Below are positions 57,069 to 64,000 of a stretch of DNA of 64,000 nt, piece by piece. Source of the DNA: Actinoalloteichus fjordicus (GTDB lineage: Bacteria > Actinomycetota > Actinomycetes > Mycobacteriales > Pseudonocardiaceae); the NCBI RefSeq assembly GCF_001941625.1, contig NZ_CP016076.1, forward strand, positions 4,030,001-4,094,000, given 5' to 3'. Under the pieces are notes generated by a model. The model worked only from the letters and a program-made list of their open reading frames with translations. It searched no databases and was not told where the DNA came from. How positions within the stretch are numbered: the first letter of the stretch is position 1; every line of letters begins with the position of its first letter. Both the position numbers and the translations under genes were made by a program.

Positions 57069-58331
57069 CTACCAGCTGACGGGCAGGGTGAGAAGTCGCG
57101 GCAGGGTCAGATCGTCGTACCAGGGAATTCGGTCGACCGGCTCGGCCAAGCACAATCCCGGCAGCCGGGTCACCAGGGCATGGAACGCGATCTCCAACTG
57201 CAGTCGCGCCAGATTGTGGCCCAGGCAGTGATGTATTCCGTGGCTGAAAGCGAAATGGCCGGACGGCGGTCGTCGGACGTCCAGCTCATCGGGATGGGTC
57301 GTGAGATCACCACCGAAGTGCGCGGCAGCGAAGCCGATGAGGATGCCGTCCCCCGCCCTGATCACCTCGTCGCCGACCGCGATATCGGTCAGGGCGACCC
57401 TGGCGAGCTGCTCGACGAGGGAGAGGTACCGCATGATCTCGTCCAAGGCGCCGGGGATCAAGGCTGGTTCGGCTGCCAACGCGGCGAACTGTCCAGGCTC
57501 CTCCAACAGTGCCAGTGTCCCGAGGGCGATGGTCTGCGTACTAGTCACGGTGCCTGCGACCAGGATCGCGAGGGTAAACTCGATCAGCTCGCCGACGGCC
57601 AGCCCACCGGTCCGGACGTGGTCGCGGATCAGCTTGCCGAGCAGGCCGTCCGTCGTCCCGCTCTCCGCTGAGCGCGCCAGCTTGTCGGTGATCAGGTCGG
57701 TCAGATAGTCCGTCAGCTCCTGCTGGGCCCGTTCGGCGCGCGTCGGGTCGAACAGCTCCCGCGCGTGCTCTTCGAAACGGGCCCGCTCCTGATAGGGCAC
57801 GCCCAGGAATGCGCAGATCACCATCATCGGCACCGGGCGGGCGAACGCGGTGACCAGGTCGGCGGGCGGTCCCTCCCGCAGCATGAGGTCGATGTGCTCG
57901 TCGACGATCTGCTGGATCTCGTCTCGATGCGTGCCGATGCGGCGGGTGGTGAAACTCGGCAGCAGTATTCGACGCTGCCGAGTGTGCTCCGGCGGGTCGA
58001 CACCGAAGAGCACGCCCGCGAACCCGCCCTCCTGTTCCTGAGCCATCTCTCGCGTGGCCCGCATGTGCAGGTGACTCTCGGCGAGCACCGGATGGTTCGG
58101 GTGATCTGACCTGCTGGACACTCGTTCATCCGCCAGCAGGGCGCGGGCCTCCTCGTATCCGGTCACCAACCACGCGGTGCGACCGTCGTACAGCCGCACC
58201 TTCGTGAGGGGACCGGATCTCGCGAGTTCGCGCAGTTCCGGTGATGGCCGGTAGGGGCACGCCCGCGGGCGCGGGTAGTGCGTCGGCTCCTCGGGCCCTC
58301 CGGGGGGAGACGTCTCCGTCGGCTGTGACAA
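57069..58331 (-). CDS. Cytochrome P450 with atypical I-helix
   Basis: A 420-residue class I P450, N-terminal THYPRPRACPYRPSPELREL. ExxR is in DEIMRYL and the heme loop is FSHGIHHCLGHNLAR with C369. The oxygen-binding I-helix reads LVAGTVTSTQT. The threonine is kept but the acidic residue before it is valine, as in some biosynthetic P450s with altered proton delivery. The start is TTG at 58331, with GGAAGAGG 6 bases before it. It is 46 bases downstream of the AraC-type gene and likely cotranscribed with it. Oxidation of the polyketide or sugar made here is plausible. No redox partner is adjacent. Confidence 0.94.
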   Translation of the reverse strand: MSQPTETSPPGGPEEPTHYPRPRACPYRPSPELRELARSGPLTKVRLYDGRTAWLVTGYEEARALLADERVSSRSDHPNHPVLAESHLHMRATREMAQEQEGGFAGVLFGVDPPEHTRQRRILLPSFTTRRIGTHRDEIQQIVDEHIDLMLREGPPADLVTAFARPVPMMVICAFLGVPYQERARFEEHARELFDPTRAERAQQELTDYLTDLITDKLARSAESGTTDGLLGKLIRDHVRTGGLAVGELIEFTLAILVAGTVTSTQTIALGTLALLEEPGQFAALAAEPALIPGALDEIMRYLSLVEQLARVALTDIAVGDEVIRAGDGILIGFAAAHFGGDLTTHPDELDVRRPPSGHFAFSHGIHHCLGHNLARLQLEIAFHALVTRLPGLCLAEPVDRIPWYDDLTLPRLLTLPVSW

Positions 58332-58377
58332 TGTCCACCTCTTCCGTCTGACCGGGCAGGCAGGTGATGCGCCCGGC

Positions 58378-59151
58378 TCACGCGCTCATGCTGAGCGACC
58401 GCGCGGCATTGACAGCCAGGAGAATCGGCGGATCGAGCGCGGTCATCGGCCGCAGTGTGATGTCGGCGCGCGGCGAATCGGCGGACGACGCGATCTCGAC
58501 GGGACCATAGGTGCCGACATACGGGCCGCGATCTTCGGCAGACCTCGGCGCCGGGATCACGTCGTCAGCCGCAGGTGAGAACGAACAGGCCAGTACATAC
58601 CACGTGCCAGCCGGGACGTCCGTCAGTTCATACTGACCGTGTCCCTCGATGGCCGTGCAGGCGACCGGCAGGCCTTGGGGGATCGGGCCGGGGAAGAGTG
58701 CGATCACGACGAATTCGGGCAGGTGGCTCGGGGAGGAGAAGACCCGTCCGCTGATGGTCGCCAGGCCGGTGTGATGCAGGGCCGCCGTGTCGACGATGTC
58801 GTCGACGCCTGCGGAGACGACTCCGCCGAGCCTGCGATACGCACTCGGCGCCATTCCCACGCAGCTCCGAAAACGCGAACTGAAGGTACCGACACTTGCG
58901 TAGCCGACTTGGTGACTGATGTCGGTGACACTTAATTGCGTGGACCGGAGCAGTCGTTTCGCGGCTTCTAGTCGCATAGCCGACAGGAAACGTCCCGGAG
59001 ACACGCCGGTCGCCCGCAGGAACACTCTCGAAAAATGGAACTTACTGAACATGGCAGCCCGCGCCATGTCGTCAATGGTGATACGCTCGCTAAGGTTCTC
59101 ACGCATCAGATCAATGACCCGCTTGACCGCGCCCTCGACAACTTCGTCCAC
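58378..59151 (-). CDS. AraC-family regulator with N-terminal HTH
   Basis: A 257-residue regulator with the AraC DNA-binding domain first (residues about 5-103: LSERITIDDMARAAMFSKFH, SVTDISHQVGYASVGTFSSRFR). A C-terminal domain of about 150 residues follows (FVVIALFPGPIPQGLPVAC, YELTDVPAGTWYVLACSF), of unknown ligand. Most AraC proteins have the reverse order. The start is GTG 59151, with GGGGGA a few bases upstream. Codon 73 is TTA, suggesting bldA-dependent expression. It precedes the P450 on the same strand. It is the only regulator in the sugar/P450 group and may be cluster-specific. Confidence 0.9.
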   Translation of the reverse strand: MDEVVEGAVKRVIDLMRENLSERITIDDMARAAMFSKFHFSRVFLRATGVSPGRFLSAMRLEAAKRLLRSTQLSVTDISHQVGYASVGTFSSRFRSCVGMAPSAYRRLGGVVSAGVDDIVDTAALHHTGLATISGRVFSSPSHLPEFVVIALFPGPIPQGLPVACTAIEGHGQYELTDVPAGTWYVLACSFSPAADDVIPAPRSAEDRGPYVGTYGPVEIASSADSPRADITLRPMTALDPPILLAVNAARSLSMSA

Positions 59152-60375
59152 AGCAGTCCCCCAATAGGAAGCAAGAGAGAAGAAAATCAACCCGTCTGCC
59201 AAACGGCCCACGGAAGACGAGCAGCACACAGTAAAGAAACCACCCCCAAAGAAAAATCTAACAATAGTGCAGCCGCCGACCGAAGTCAGTCCTATTCCAT
59301 GGTGTTTCCCGGCCGTCCCCGACCTTCATCAAGCTAGCAACCGCACCTCAGGCACGCAACACCCGACACAATCCGGATTCGATGCCAGAGTGCGTCCGTA
59401 CATGGCTTTGGACTACATCAGAGCCGGTCGCAAGGTTCCGCACTACGCGTAATCACGGCTGGTAAGGCAAGCGCGAAGAAATCAACCGCACGCCGCTTTA
59501 CGGAACCGATAAGCCAAAGCGGCCGCGACGTCACTAGGCCAGTCAGCCTAATGCACTGGTTCATTCAAACCAAGCCGAGGGCGACCAGGCCGACGACGAC
59601 CTCGGAAGCAGGAAAAGCAACCCAGAAGGTGCGAAACCAGACACGATCACCTATGGGCAATCATCCACAACTTAGATCCACAGATCGAAAATAAGCCACG
59701 GCGCAACCGATCACGGCCGCCGACGGAACCGAAGAAGGCAACCAGGAATACGCGATGGACCGCCGAGAAGAAGGGGGGCGAGTCGCGCGGCAGTCCCGAG
59801 TCACGGCGTCGGATAAGGCACGAGGAGAGATGTCCGCCGCTTCCGGACCAGAGATGATCCATCCGACAGGAAGGCAGGTCAGGCCCGACGGCGAAACGAC
59901 ACACCGAGCGACCGACAGATTCCGGAGAGAACGGGGAGCCATGACCGAGCCGCCTGCGAGCCGGGCACGGAACGACGTCGGCGACGAGTTCCCACGCCGC
60001 AGCAGCGCTGCTTTCGCCGCGACGGCGCGCCGAAGCGACTCCCGTCGTCCGATGACCATTCCTCGGGCTACCGGGACTCCCGAGTCCAGGACGTCCTGCG
60101 ATATGACCGTCGGGCGCGCCGGTCGGCTGGTACCGGGCGCCCGAGGCGCCGCGAACCGGGCGCTGCTCGGCGAGCCGAGACCTCGACAGTGCAGGCGGTC
60201 CGGCCACTGCACAGCACGGTCGGCAGGCGGCGGAGACCGGTCGCCGGGCGAAGTCGACGGCGCGTGCTCGGCGCATCGGCCCCTCGACGTCGGCGAGCAG
60301 GCTTCGCGGCAGGTAGCCCGGAGCGGGCGACGGCTGCCGAGCAGGCCGACTGCCGAGCGCCGAGCGGCCGACGGC
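59152..60375. other. 1.2-kb region without genes; first 600 bases AT-rich
   Basis: From 59152 to about 59760 the composition falls sharply compared with the rest of the window (runs such as GAAGAAAATCAACC and AAAGAAAAATCTAACAATAG), with no frame I can support. From 59760 to 60375 the DNA is GC-rich again, with only unconvincing frames. It probably includes the AraC promoter and may mark the edge of transferred DNA. No tRNA or integrase was recognised. Confidence 0.45.
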
Positions 60376-61122
60376 TCAACGACGGGAATCCCCCGCCGCC
60401 TTCTTCTTGAGTCCCCGATAGTAGGCCCGCTGGTCCGGATCGAGATGTTCGATCGCGTACCGCAGCATGGTGCGAGGCATCGCTTCGGCGTACTCGTCCA
60501 GGAACGCGATGAGCCGGTCCGGCGCCTTGCGCCCCGCCTCGCGCACCCAGCCGCCTGCCGCCTTGTGGATCAGATCCTCCTCGTCGCCGAGCAGGATCTC
60601 GGCGATCGCGAACGTGTCGTCCACTTCGTCATGCCTGATGAAGTAGAAGGTACTGACGATCGCGGTACGCCGCTCCCAGATGTTCATCGAGCGAGCGAGC
60701 CGATACAGGATGTCGCGCGGCTTGTCGAACAGGTAGCCGCCGATCACATGCGGGGCGGCGAGGTCGACCAGATCCCAGTTGTTGATCCGGTCGATCCGGG
60801 ACAGGTACAGCTCGTACAGCTCTTTCCGCCGCTCCTGGCCCGTCTTCTTCCGCCTGGCCTGCTTGTCCATGACGCTGAGCGCGCCTGCCCGCACCTCGTG
60901 GATCGGACTCGCCAACAGCCGATCGATCTCCGCCGGTGTCAGGTCGATGAACTCCTTCGCCAAGGCGAAGACCTGCCCCATACGCACGCCGATGAACTGA
61001 TCGCCCTCGCCGTACTCGCCCTCGCCGGACTTGAAGTAGCGCTGAATCTTGCGCAGTTCCTCGTCCGAACGGTGGCTCTCCAGACGCTGGACGAACCGCT
61101 CGGCCGTCAATTCGAGCGTCAT
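60376..61122 (-). CDS. DNA alkylation repair protein, AlkD-like HEAT-repeat glycosylase
   Basis: A 248-residue all-helical protein of the AlkD family, which removes alkylated bases from DNA. The tract RIDRINNWDLVDLAAPHVIG matches the AlkD region that holds a catalytic Trp and Asp (NWDLVD). WERRTAIVSTFYFIR supplies the conserved Arg and KAAGGWVREAGRK the later Trp. Start: ATG 61122 with GAGAGGGG upstream. It could protect against alkylating metabolites, but it is common in actinomycetes and may be unrelated to the biosynthetic genes. Confidence 0.9.
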   Translation of the reverse strand: MTLELTAERFVQRLESHRSDEELRKIQRYFKSGEGEYGEGDQFIGVRMGQVFALAKEFIDLTPAEIDRLLASPIHEVRAGALSVMDKQARRKKTGQERRKELYELYLSRIDRINNWDLVDLAAPHVIGGYLFDKPRDILYRLARSMNIWERRTAIVSTFYFIRHDEVDDTFAIAEILLGDEEDLIHKAAGGWVREAGRKAPDRLIAFLDEYAEAMPRTMLRYAIEHLDPDQRAYYRGLKKKAAGDSRR

Positions 61123-61324
61123 CCTGTCATCCCCTCTCGCCGTCTGACAGCGGGACCTCGCCACGCACAGCCTGCCTCCGACCGACCTCGGTCGGGGAAT
61201 CCGAGCCAGTGACCGACGACCAGGTCGCTCCGGCTGCATCGATCCTGCCTGCCGGCCGTACCGAAGCGGCCGCTGGAGGCAGACCTGCGGAGCGGACCCT
61301 GGAAGCGGACACCTTATGAGACTG

Positions 61325-61738
61325 TCAGGCGCGGGACGAGATCTGCTGAAGCGCCCAGCGATTTCCGTCCGGGTCGCTGAAGAAGGCGAACCCGACGTTG
61401 TCCAGTGCATCGTCCTCCGTGCTCGACCGGAACCCCTCCGGTCCCGCCACCTGGACCTCGCTGATCTCGACGCCGCGGCCTGCCAGTTCCTCCCTGGCAG
61501 CGCGAATGTCCGGGACGACGAGTTGGAGCCCCTGGAGCGACCCCGGCTCCATCTCCACCATCCCCAACCCGAGGACGATCGAGCAGCCCGAACCCGGCGG
61601 AGTCAGCTGGATGATCCCCGGTCCACCATCGACCCGGGTGTCGTGGTCCACCACGAAGCCCATCTTCTCGGCATAGAACTTCTTCGCCCGGTCCAGGTCG
61701 GCGACCGGCATGGCAACCACTTCCAGCGTCCAGTTCAT
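61325..61738 (-). CDS. VOC/glyoxalase-family protein
   Basis: A 137-residue protein of two beta-alpha-beta-beta-beta repeats: LEVVAMPVADLDRAKKFYAE at the start and the second half from GLQLVVPDIRAAREELA to FAFFSDPDGNRWALQQ. The family includes glyoxalases, dioxygenases and resistance binding proteins, and the function is open. GAAGGAA lies 8 bases before the ATG. It lies 38 bases downstream of the SRPBCC gene and is probably cotranscribed with it and the ArsR gene, a frequent trio. Confidence 0.9.
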   Translation of the reverse strand: MNWTLEVVAMPVADLDRAKKFYAEKMGFVVDHDTRVDGGPGIIQLTPPGSGCSIVLGLGMVEMEPGSLQGLQLVVPDIRAAREELAGRGVEISEVQVAGPEGFRSSTEDDALDNVGFAFFSDPDGNRWALQQISSRA

Positions 61739-61775
61739 ACGTGCCGTTCCTTCTCTCTCGTCTGCCTGCATACCT

Positions 61776-62321
61776 TCATGCCCGAGTTGACGTGTCACAA
61801 CCTCGACGACGATCCGTCGATCTGCTGTCTCGGGTCGACTTGAGCAACTCGGCGAGGCGGTCACAGCCTTCGCCGAAGCCGCGGTCCATGGGGGTCAGGA
61901 GAGCAGCGTCACGGGTCTCTCGCGAGGGATGCAGCACCGTGCTGATGACGGTGGTCCGCTCGCCGTCCTCGGTGAACTCCGTGGTGACCAACGATTCGAC
62001 ATCCGGGGGCCACGAGTCGCCATAGGACTCGGTCTGCACCAGGCGACGGGGCACGACGATCTCGCGGTACACCCCGCGTTGAACCATCTCGACACCGCCG
62101 GGGCCCCGGGAGACGAAGCGCCATGCCCCGCCGATCCGAAGGTCGACCTCACACGTCACCAGGCTCCACCCGCGCGCTCCGAACCAGTGCATCAGCAGCT
62201 CGGGCCTGGTCCACGCCGCGAAGACCAGCCGCGCAGGCGCGTCGAAGGCCCTGGTCAACCTGATCTCCCGGTCCGTAGGGGTGGTGACCACCAGCCGGCA
62301 GGAGTCTCTCCCGAACGACAT
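61776..62321 (-). CDS. SRPBCC (AHSA1-like) domain protein
   Basis: A 181-residue START/AHSA1-type protein (TRAFDAPARLVFAAWTRPELLMHWFG, IGGAWRFVSRGPGG), a hydrophobic-cavity fold often encoded beside an ArsR regulator. Its ATG shares one base with the ArsR stop (TGATG), so the genes are translationally coupled. The ligand is unknown. Confidence 0.92.
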   Translation of the reverse strand: MSFGRDSCRLVVTTPTDREIRLTRAFDAPARLVFAAWTRPELLMHWFGARGWSLVTCEVDLRIGGAWRFVSRGPGGVEMVQRGVYREIVVPRRLVQTESYGDSWPPDVESLVTTEFTEDGERTTVISTVLHPSRETRDAALLTPMDRGFGEGCDRLAELLKSTRDSRSTDRRRGCDTSTRA

Positions 62322-62677
62322 CAGGTGTTCTCCGGCTTCCCGTCCTGCCGTTCCACGGCCTTGAGCTGCTCTAGCACCGTGTCGAGTCGTTGGAAGCTCT
62401 CCTCCCTGGTGCGGCGGAACTCCTCAAGCCAGAGGACGGCTGCGTCCAGGGGCACCCGGTTCAGTCGGGAGGGTCGTCGCTGCGCGTCGCGGCCCCGCAC
62501 GACCAGGCCTGCTCGCTCCAACACCTTCAGATGTTTCGAGACCGCAGGCTGACTGATATCGAAAGGCGCGGCCAGCTCCGTCACCGTCGCGTCCCCCAGG
62601 GCCAACCGAGCGATGATCGCGCGACGAGTGGGGTCGGCGAGCGCGGCGAACGTCCTGTCGAGCAGCTCCGGACTCAT
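62321..62677 (-). CDS. ArsR-family regulator
   Basis: A 118-residue winged-helix repressor (RTFAALADPTRRAIIARLAL, FDISQPAVSKHLKVLERAGL). It lacks the cysteine pairs of metal sensors, so it is the non-metal type usually paired with SRPBCC proteins. It heads the three-gene operon down to 61325. Its own operator is likely the dyad at 62692-62705. Confidence 0.94.
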   Translation of the reverse strand: MSPELLDRTFAALADPTRRAIIARLALGDATVTELAAPFDISQPAVSKHLKVLERAGLVVRGRDAQRRPSRLNRVPLDAAVLWLEEFRRTREESFQRLDTVLEQLKAVERQDGKPENT

Positions 62678-62691
62678 GCTTCATAACCCCC

Positions 62692-62705
62692 AGGTTTAAT
62701 AACCT
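62692..62705. promoter_or_regulatory. ArsR operator candidate
   Basis: AGGTT-TAAT-AACCT, a perfect dyad in an AT-rich patch 15 bases before the ArsR start. The rest of 62706-63000, up to the methyltransferase, is GC-rich, with no feature beyond the GGAGAG ribosome site before 63001. Confidence 0.6.
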
Positions 62706-63000
62706 TGCGGTTTTGTACCGCTCAGCCTGCCGCGTGTCAAGTCGACCCGACTGCCACGCACGCCACCGAGTGACTACAGCGCGGCCGTCGACACCGCATC
62801 CACGAAGGTGCACCCGAGAACACGCGCGATCAGGATTGATCCTGGCTTCAGGCTCACGGGGTCGAGCACGGCGGCGCCCGAGGACACCGCCCGGTGCACG
62901 CCTGCGGCGCGTTCGACCGAGGCGGGCGGAGCCCGATCGACTGCCCCGGCGCGGTTCGGCAGGCAGCGTCGCAGGGCCCCTTCCCACTGAGAGGAGAGTC

Positions 63001-64000
63001 ATGGCAGACAGCAACGCCATCACCGTCACGGACTCCGACTATCTCCGGCTGATCATCCACGGTGTGACCGCATTCGAATTACTCAGGACGGCGTTGGAGT
63101 TCGACCTCTTCGAGCGGTTGGAACAGGCCGACGGAATGACGATCGACGACGTCGCCTCGGCGATCGAGGTCGACCAGCAGCCGGCCCGAATACTGCTGCT
63201 CGGCCTCGCCTCCCTTCGGTTGCTGGAGAAACGCGGTGACGCGTATGTCAACAGCGCGGTGACGCGCCGCAAGATGCTCCGAGGCAGTCCACGATTCCTC
63301 GGCCCACTCGTGGACATCCAGGCCGAGATCATCAATGCCGGTATCGGTGACTTCGCCGAGTCCATGCGTCGCAACACCAATGTGGGGCTACGGCACCTCG
63401 ACGGACCCGGCACCACGCTCTATGAACGCCTCACCGCGCATCCTCGACTTCAGGAGATCTTCTACGCGAACATGGGCGACGCGTCGAGCAAGGCACTCAC
63501 ACAGCTGCGCACGCTGTACGACTTCTCGGACATCCGCCACCTCGTCGACCTCGGCGGCGGGGACGGGACCAACAGCCTCGAACTCGTCAGGCACCACCCC
63601 GACCTGACGGTGACGGTCTTCGACCAGGAGAGCGTCACCAGACTCGCCGAAGCCAGGGTCGACGACCAGGACCTGCGACGACGAATCGCCTACCACCCCG
63701 GTGACCTGTTCGCCGACCCCTTCCCGCAAGGCGCGGATGCGATCCTGTACTTCCACCTCTTCGAGATCTTCTCCCCGGCACGCAACACGCGGCTCCTCCG
63801 CAAGTGCCATGCGGCACTGCCTGCGGGCGGCGTATGCCTCGTCTACAACTTCGTCTCCGACGACGAGGGCACCGGCTCCCTGAGCGCCGGGCTCGTGTCA
63901 CCGTATTTCCTGGCCCTGGCATCGGGTGAGGGCATGACCTATTCGCCGGCCGACGTCGAACGCGCCGTGCTGGCCGCCGGTTTCTCCAGAGTGGAGCGGC
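63001..64000 (+). CDS. SAM-dependent O-methyltransferase, C-terminus cut by window edge
   Basis: The first 333 codons of a class I methyltransferase of the type with an N-terminal winged-helix dimerisation domain (residues 1-100: LRLIIHGVTAFELLRTALEF, DLFERLEQADGMTIDDVASA) and a C-terminal SAM-binding domain (HLVDLGGGDGTNSLELV at about 179-195; DAILYFHLFEIF). Such enzymes methylate hydroxyls of polyketides and aromatic compounds. The frame is open to the last base. Start: ATG 63001 with GGAGAG 4 bases upstream. Codon 27 is TTA. It faces away from the ArsR operon and probably opens a further biosynthetic stretch beyond the window. Confidence 0.93.
   Translation, partial: MADSNAITVTDSDYLRLIIHGVTAFELLRTALEFDLFERLEQADGMTIDDVASAIEVDQQPARILLLGLASLRLLEKRGDAYVNSAVTRRKMLRGSPRFLGPLVDIQAEIINAGIGDFAESMRRNTNVGLRHLDGPGTTLYERLTAHPRLQEIFYANMGDASSKALTQLRTLYDFSDIRHLVDLGGGDGTNSLELVRHHPDLTVTVFDQESVTRLAEARVDDQDLRRRIAYHPGDLFADPFPQGADAILYFHLFEIFSPARNTRLLRKCHAALPAGGVCLVYNFVSDDEGTGSLSAGLVSPYFLALASGEGMTYSPADVERAVLAAGFSRVER

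Noticed and set aside
1-64000. CRISPR array, tRNA, rRNA, integrase or phage genes
   Set aside because: None seen: no regularly spaced repeats, no cloverleaf or attachment-site pattern, and no recombinase-type protein on either strand.

Overview
This is a very GC-rich window with the codon habits of an actinomycete: G or C at most third positions, GTG and TTG starts, and rare TTA codons. A giant modular type I polyketide synthase, class I P450 systems, MmyB-like XRE regulators, a deazaflavin-dependent oxidoreductase and DHA2 exporters all fit Pseudonocardiales or Streptomyces-like bacteria. I cannot name the genus from sequence alone.

Layout. (1) 1-16739, minus strand: a type I PKS with a loading AT-ACP and three extension modules, followed by the start of the next PKS gene. 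(2) 17.4-26.6 kb: an accessory region with a DHA2 exporter, an XRE regulator and a decayed piece of a related one, an unusual Atu4866/amidohydrolase fusion beside a full-length amidohydrolase, a Ddn-like oxidoreductase, an alpha/beta hydrolase and a TetR regulator. (3) 27.0-39.0 kb: an oxidative module containing a Baeyer-Villiger monooxygenase overlapping a beta-propeller (SMP-30/NHL-like) gene, a second XRE regulator divergent from a zinc alcohol dehydrogenase, and a P450/ferredoxin reductase/ferredoxin/TetR set in which the P450 carries a frameshift, then a second DHA2 exporter. Three copies of one 20-bp dyad tie the monooxygenase, the TetR/ferredoxin/P450 set and the exporter into a probable regulon. 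(4) 39.3-47.8 kb: hydrolase/LysR, a secreted serine hydrolase, a LuxR-type regulator, a TetR/SDR divergent pair with its own operators, and an intact P450. (5) 48.2-50.4 kb: the chaperone gene htpG with a 163-bp inverted-repeat element on its stop codon. (6) 50.6-59.2 kb: sugar-tailoring genes (C-methyltransferase, DegT aminotransferase, nucleotide-sugar dehydrogenase), a class III aminotransferase, a P450 and an AraC-type regulator. (7) 60.4-62.7 kb: AlkD-like, glyoxalase-like, SRPBCC and ArsR genes. (8) 63.0 kb to the end: an incomplete O-methyltransferase.

How it may work together. The first PKS protein should make a chain of the form R-CH(OH)-CH2-CH=C(CH3)-CH=C(CH3)-CO-, which the next PKS extends. 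The sugar genes, the P450 genes and the methyltransferase could decorate it, but no glycosyltransferase is in the window and htpG lies between the two sets, so that link is a hypothesis. TTA codons in three genes of the 50.6-64 kb part suggest bldA-type developmental control. The best candidate for an undescribed system is the TRAGTCA-N6-TGAYTTA regulon of ketone-to-ester oxidation, possible lactone handling and export. The runner-up is the tandem Atu4866 protein built around an amidohydrolase that has lost its barrel.
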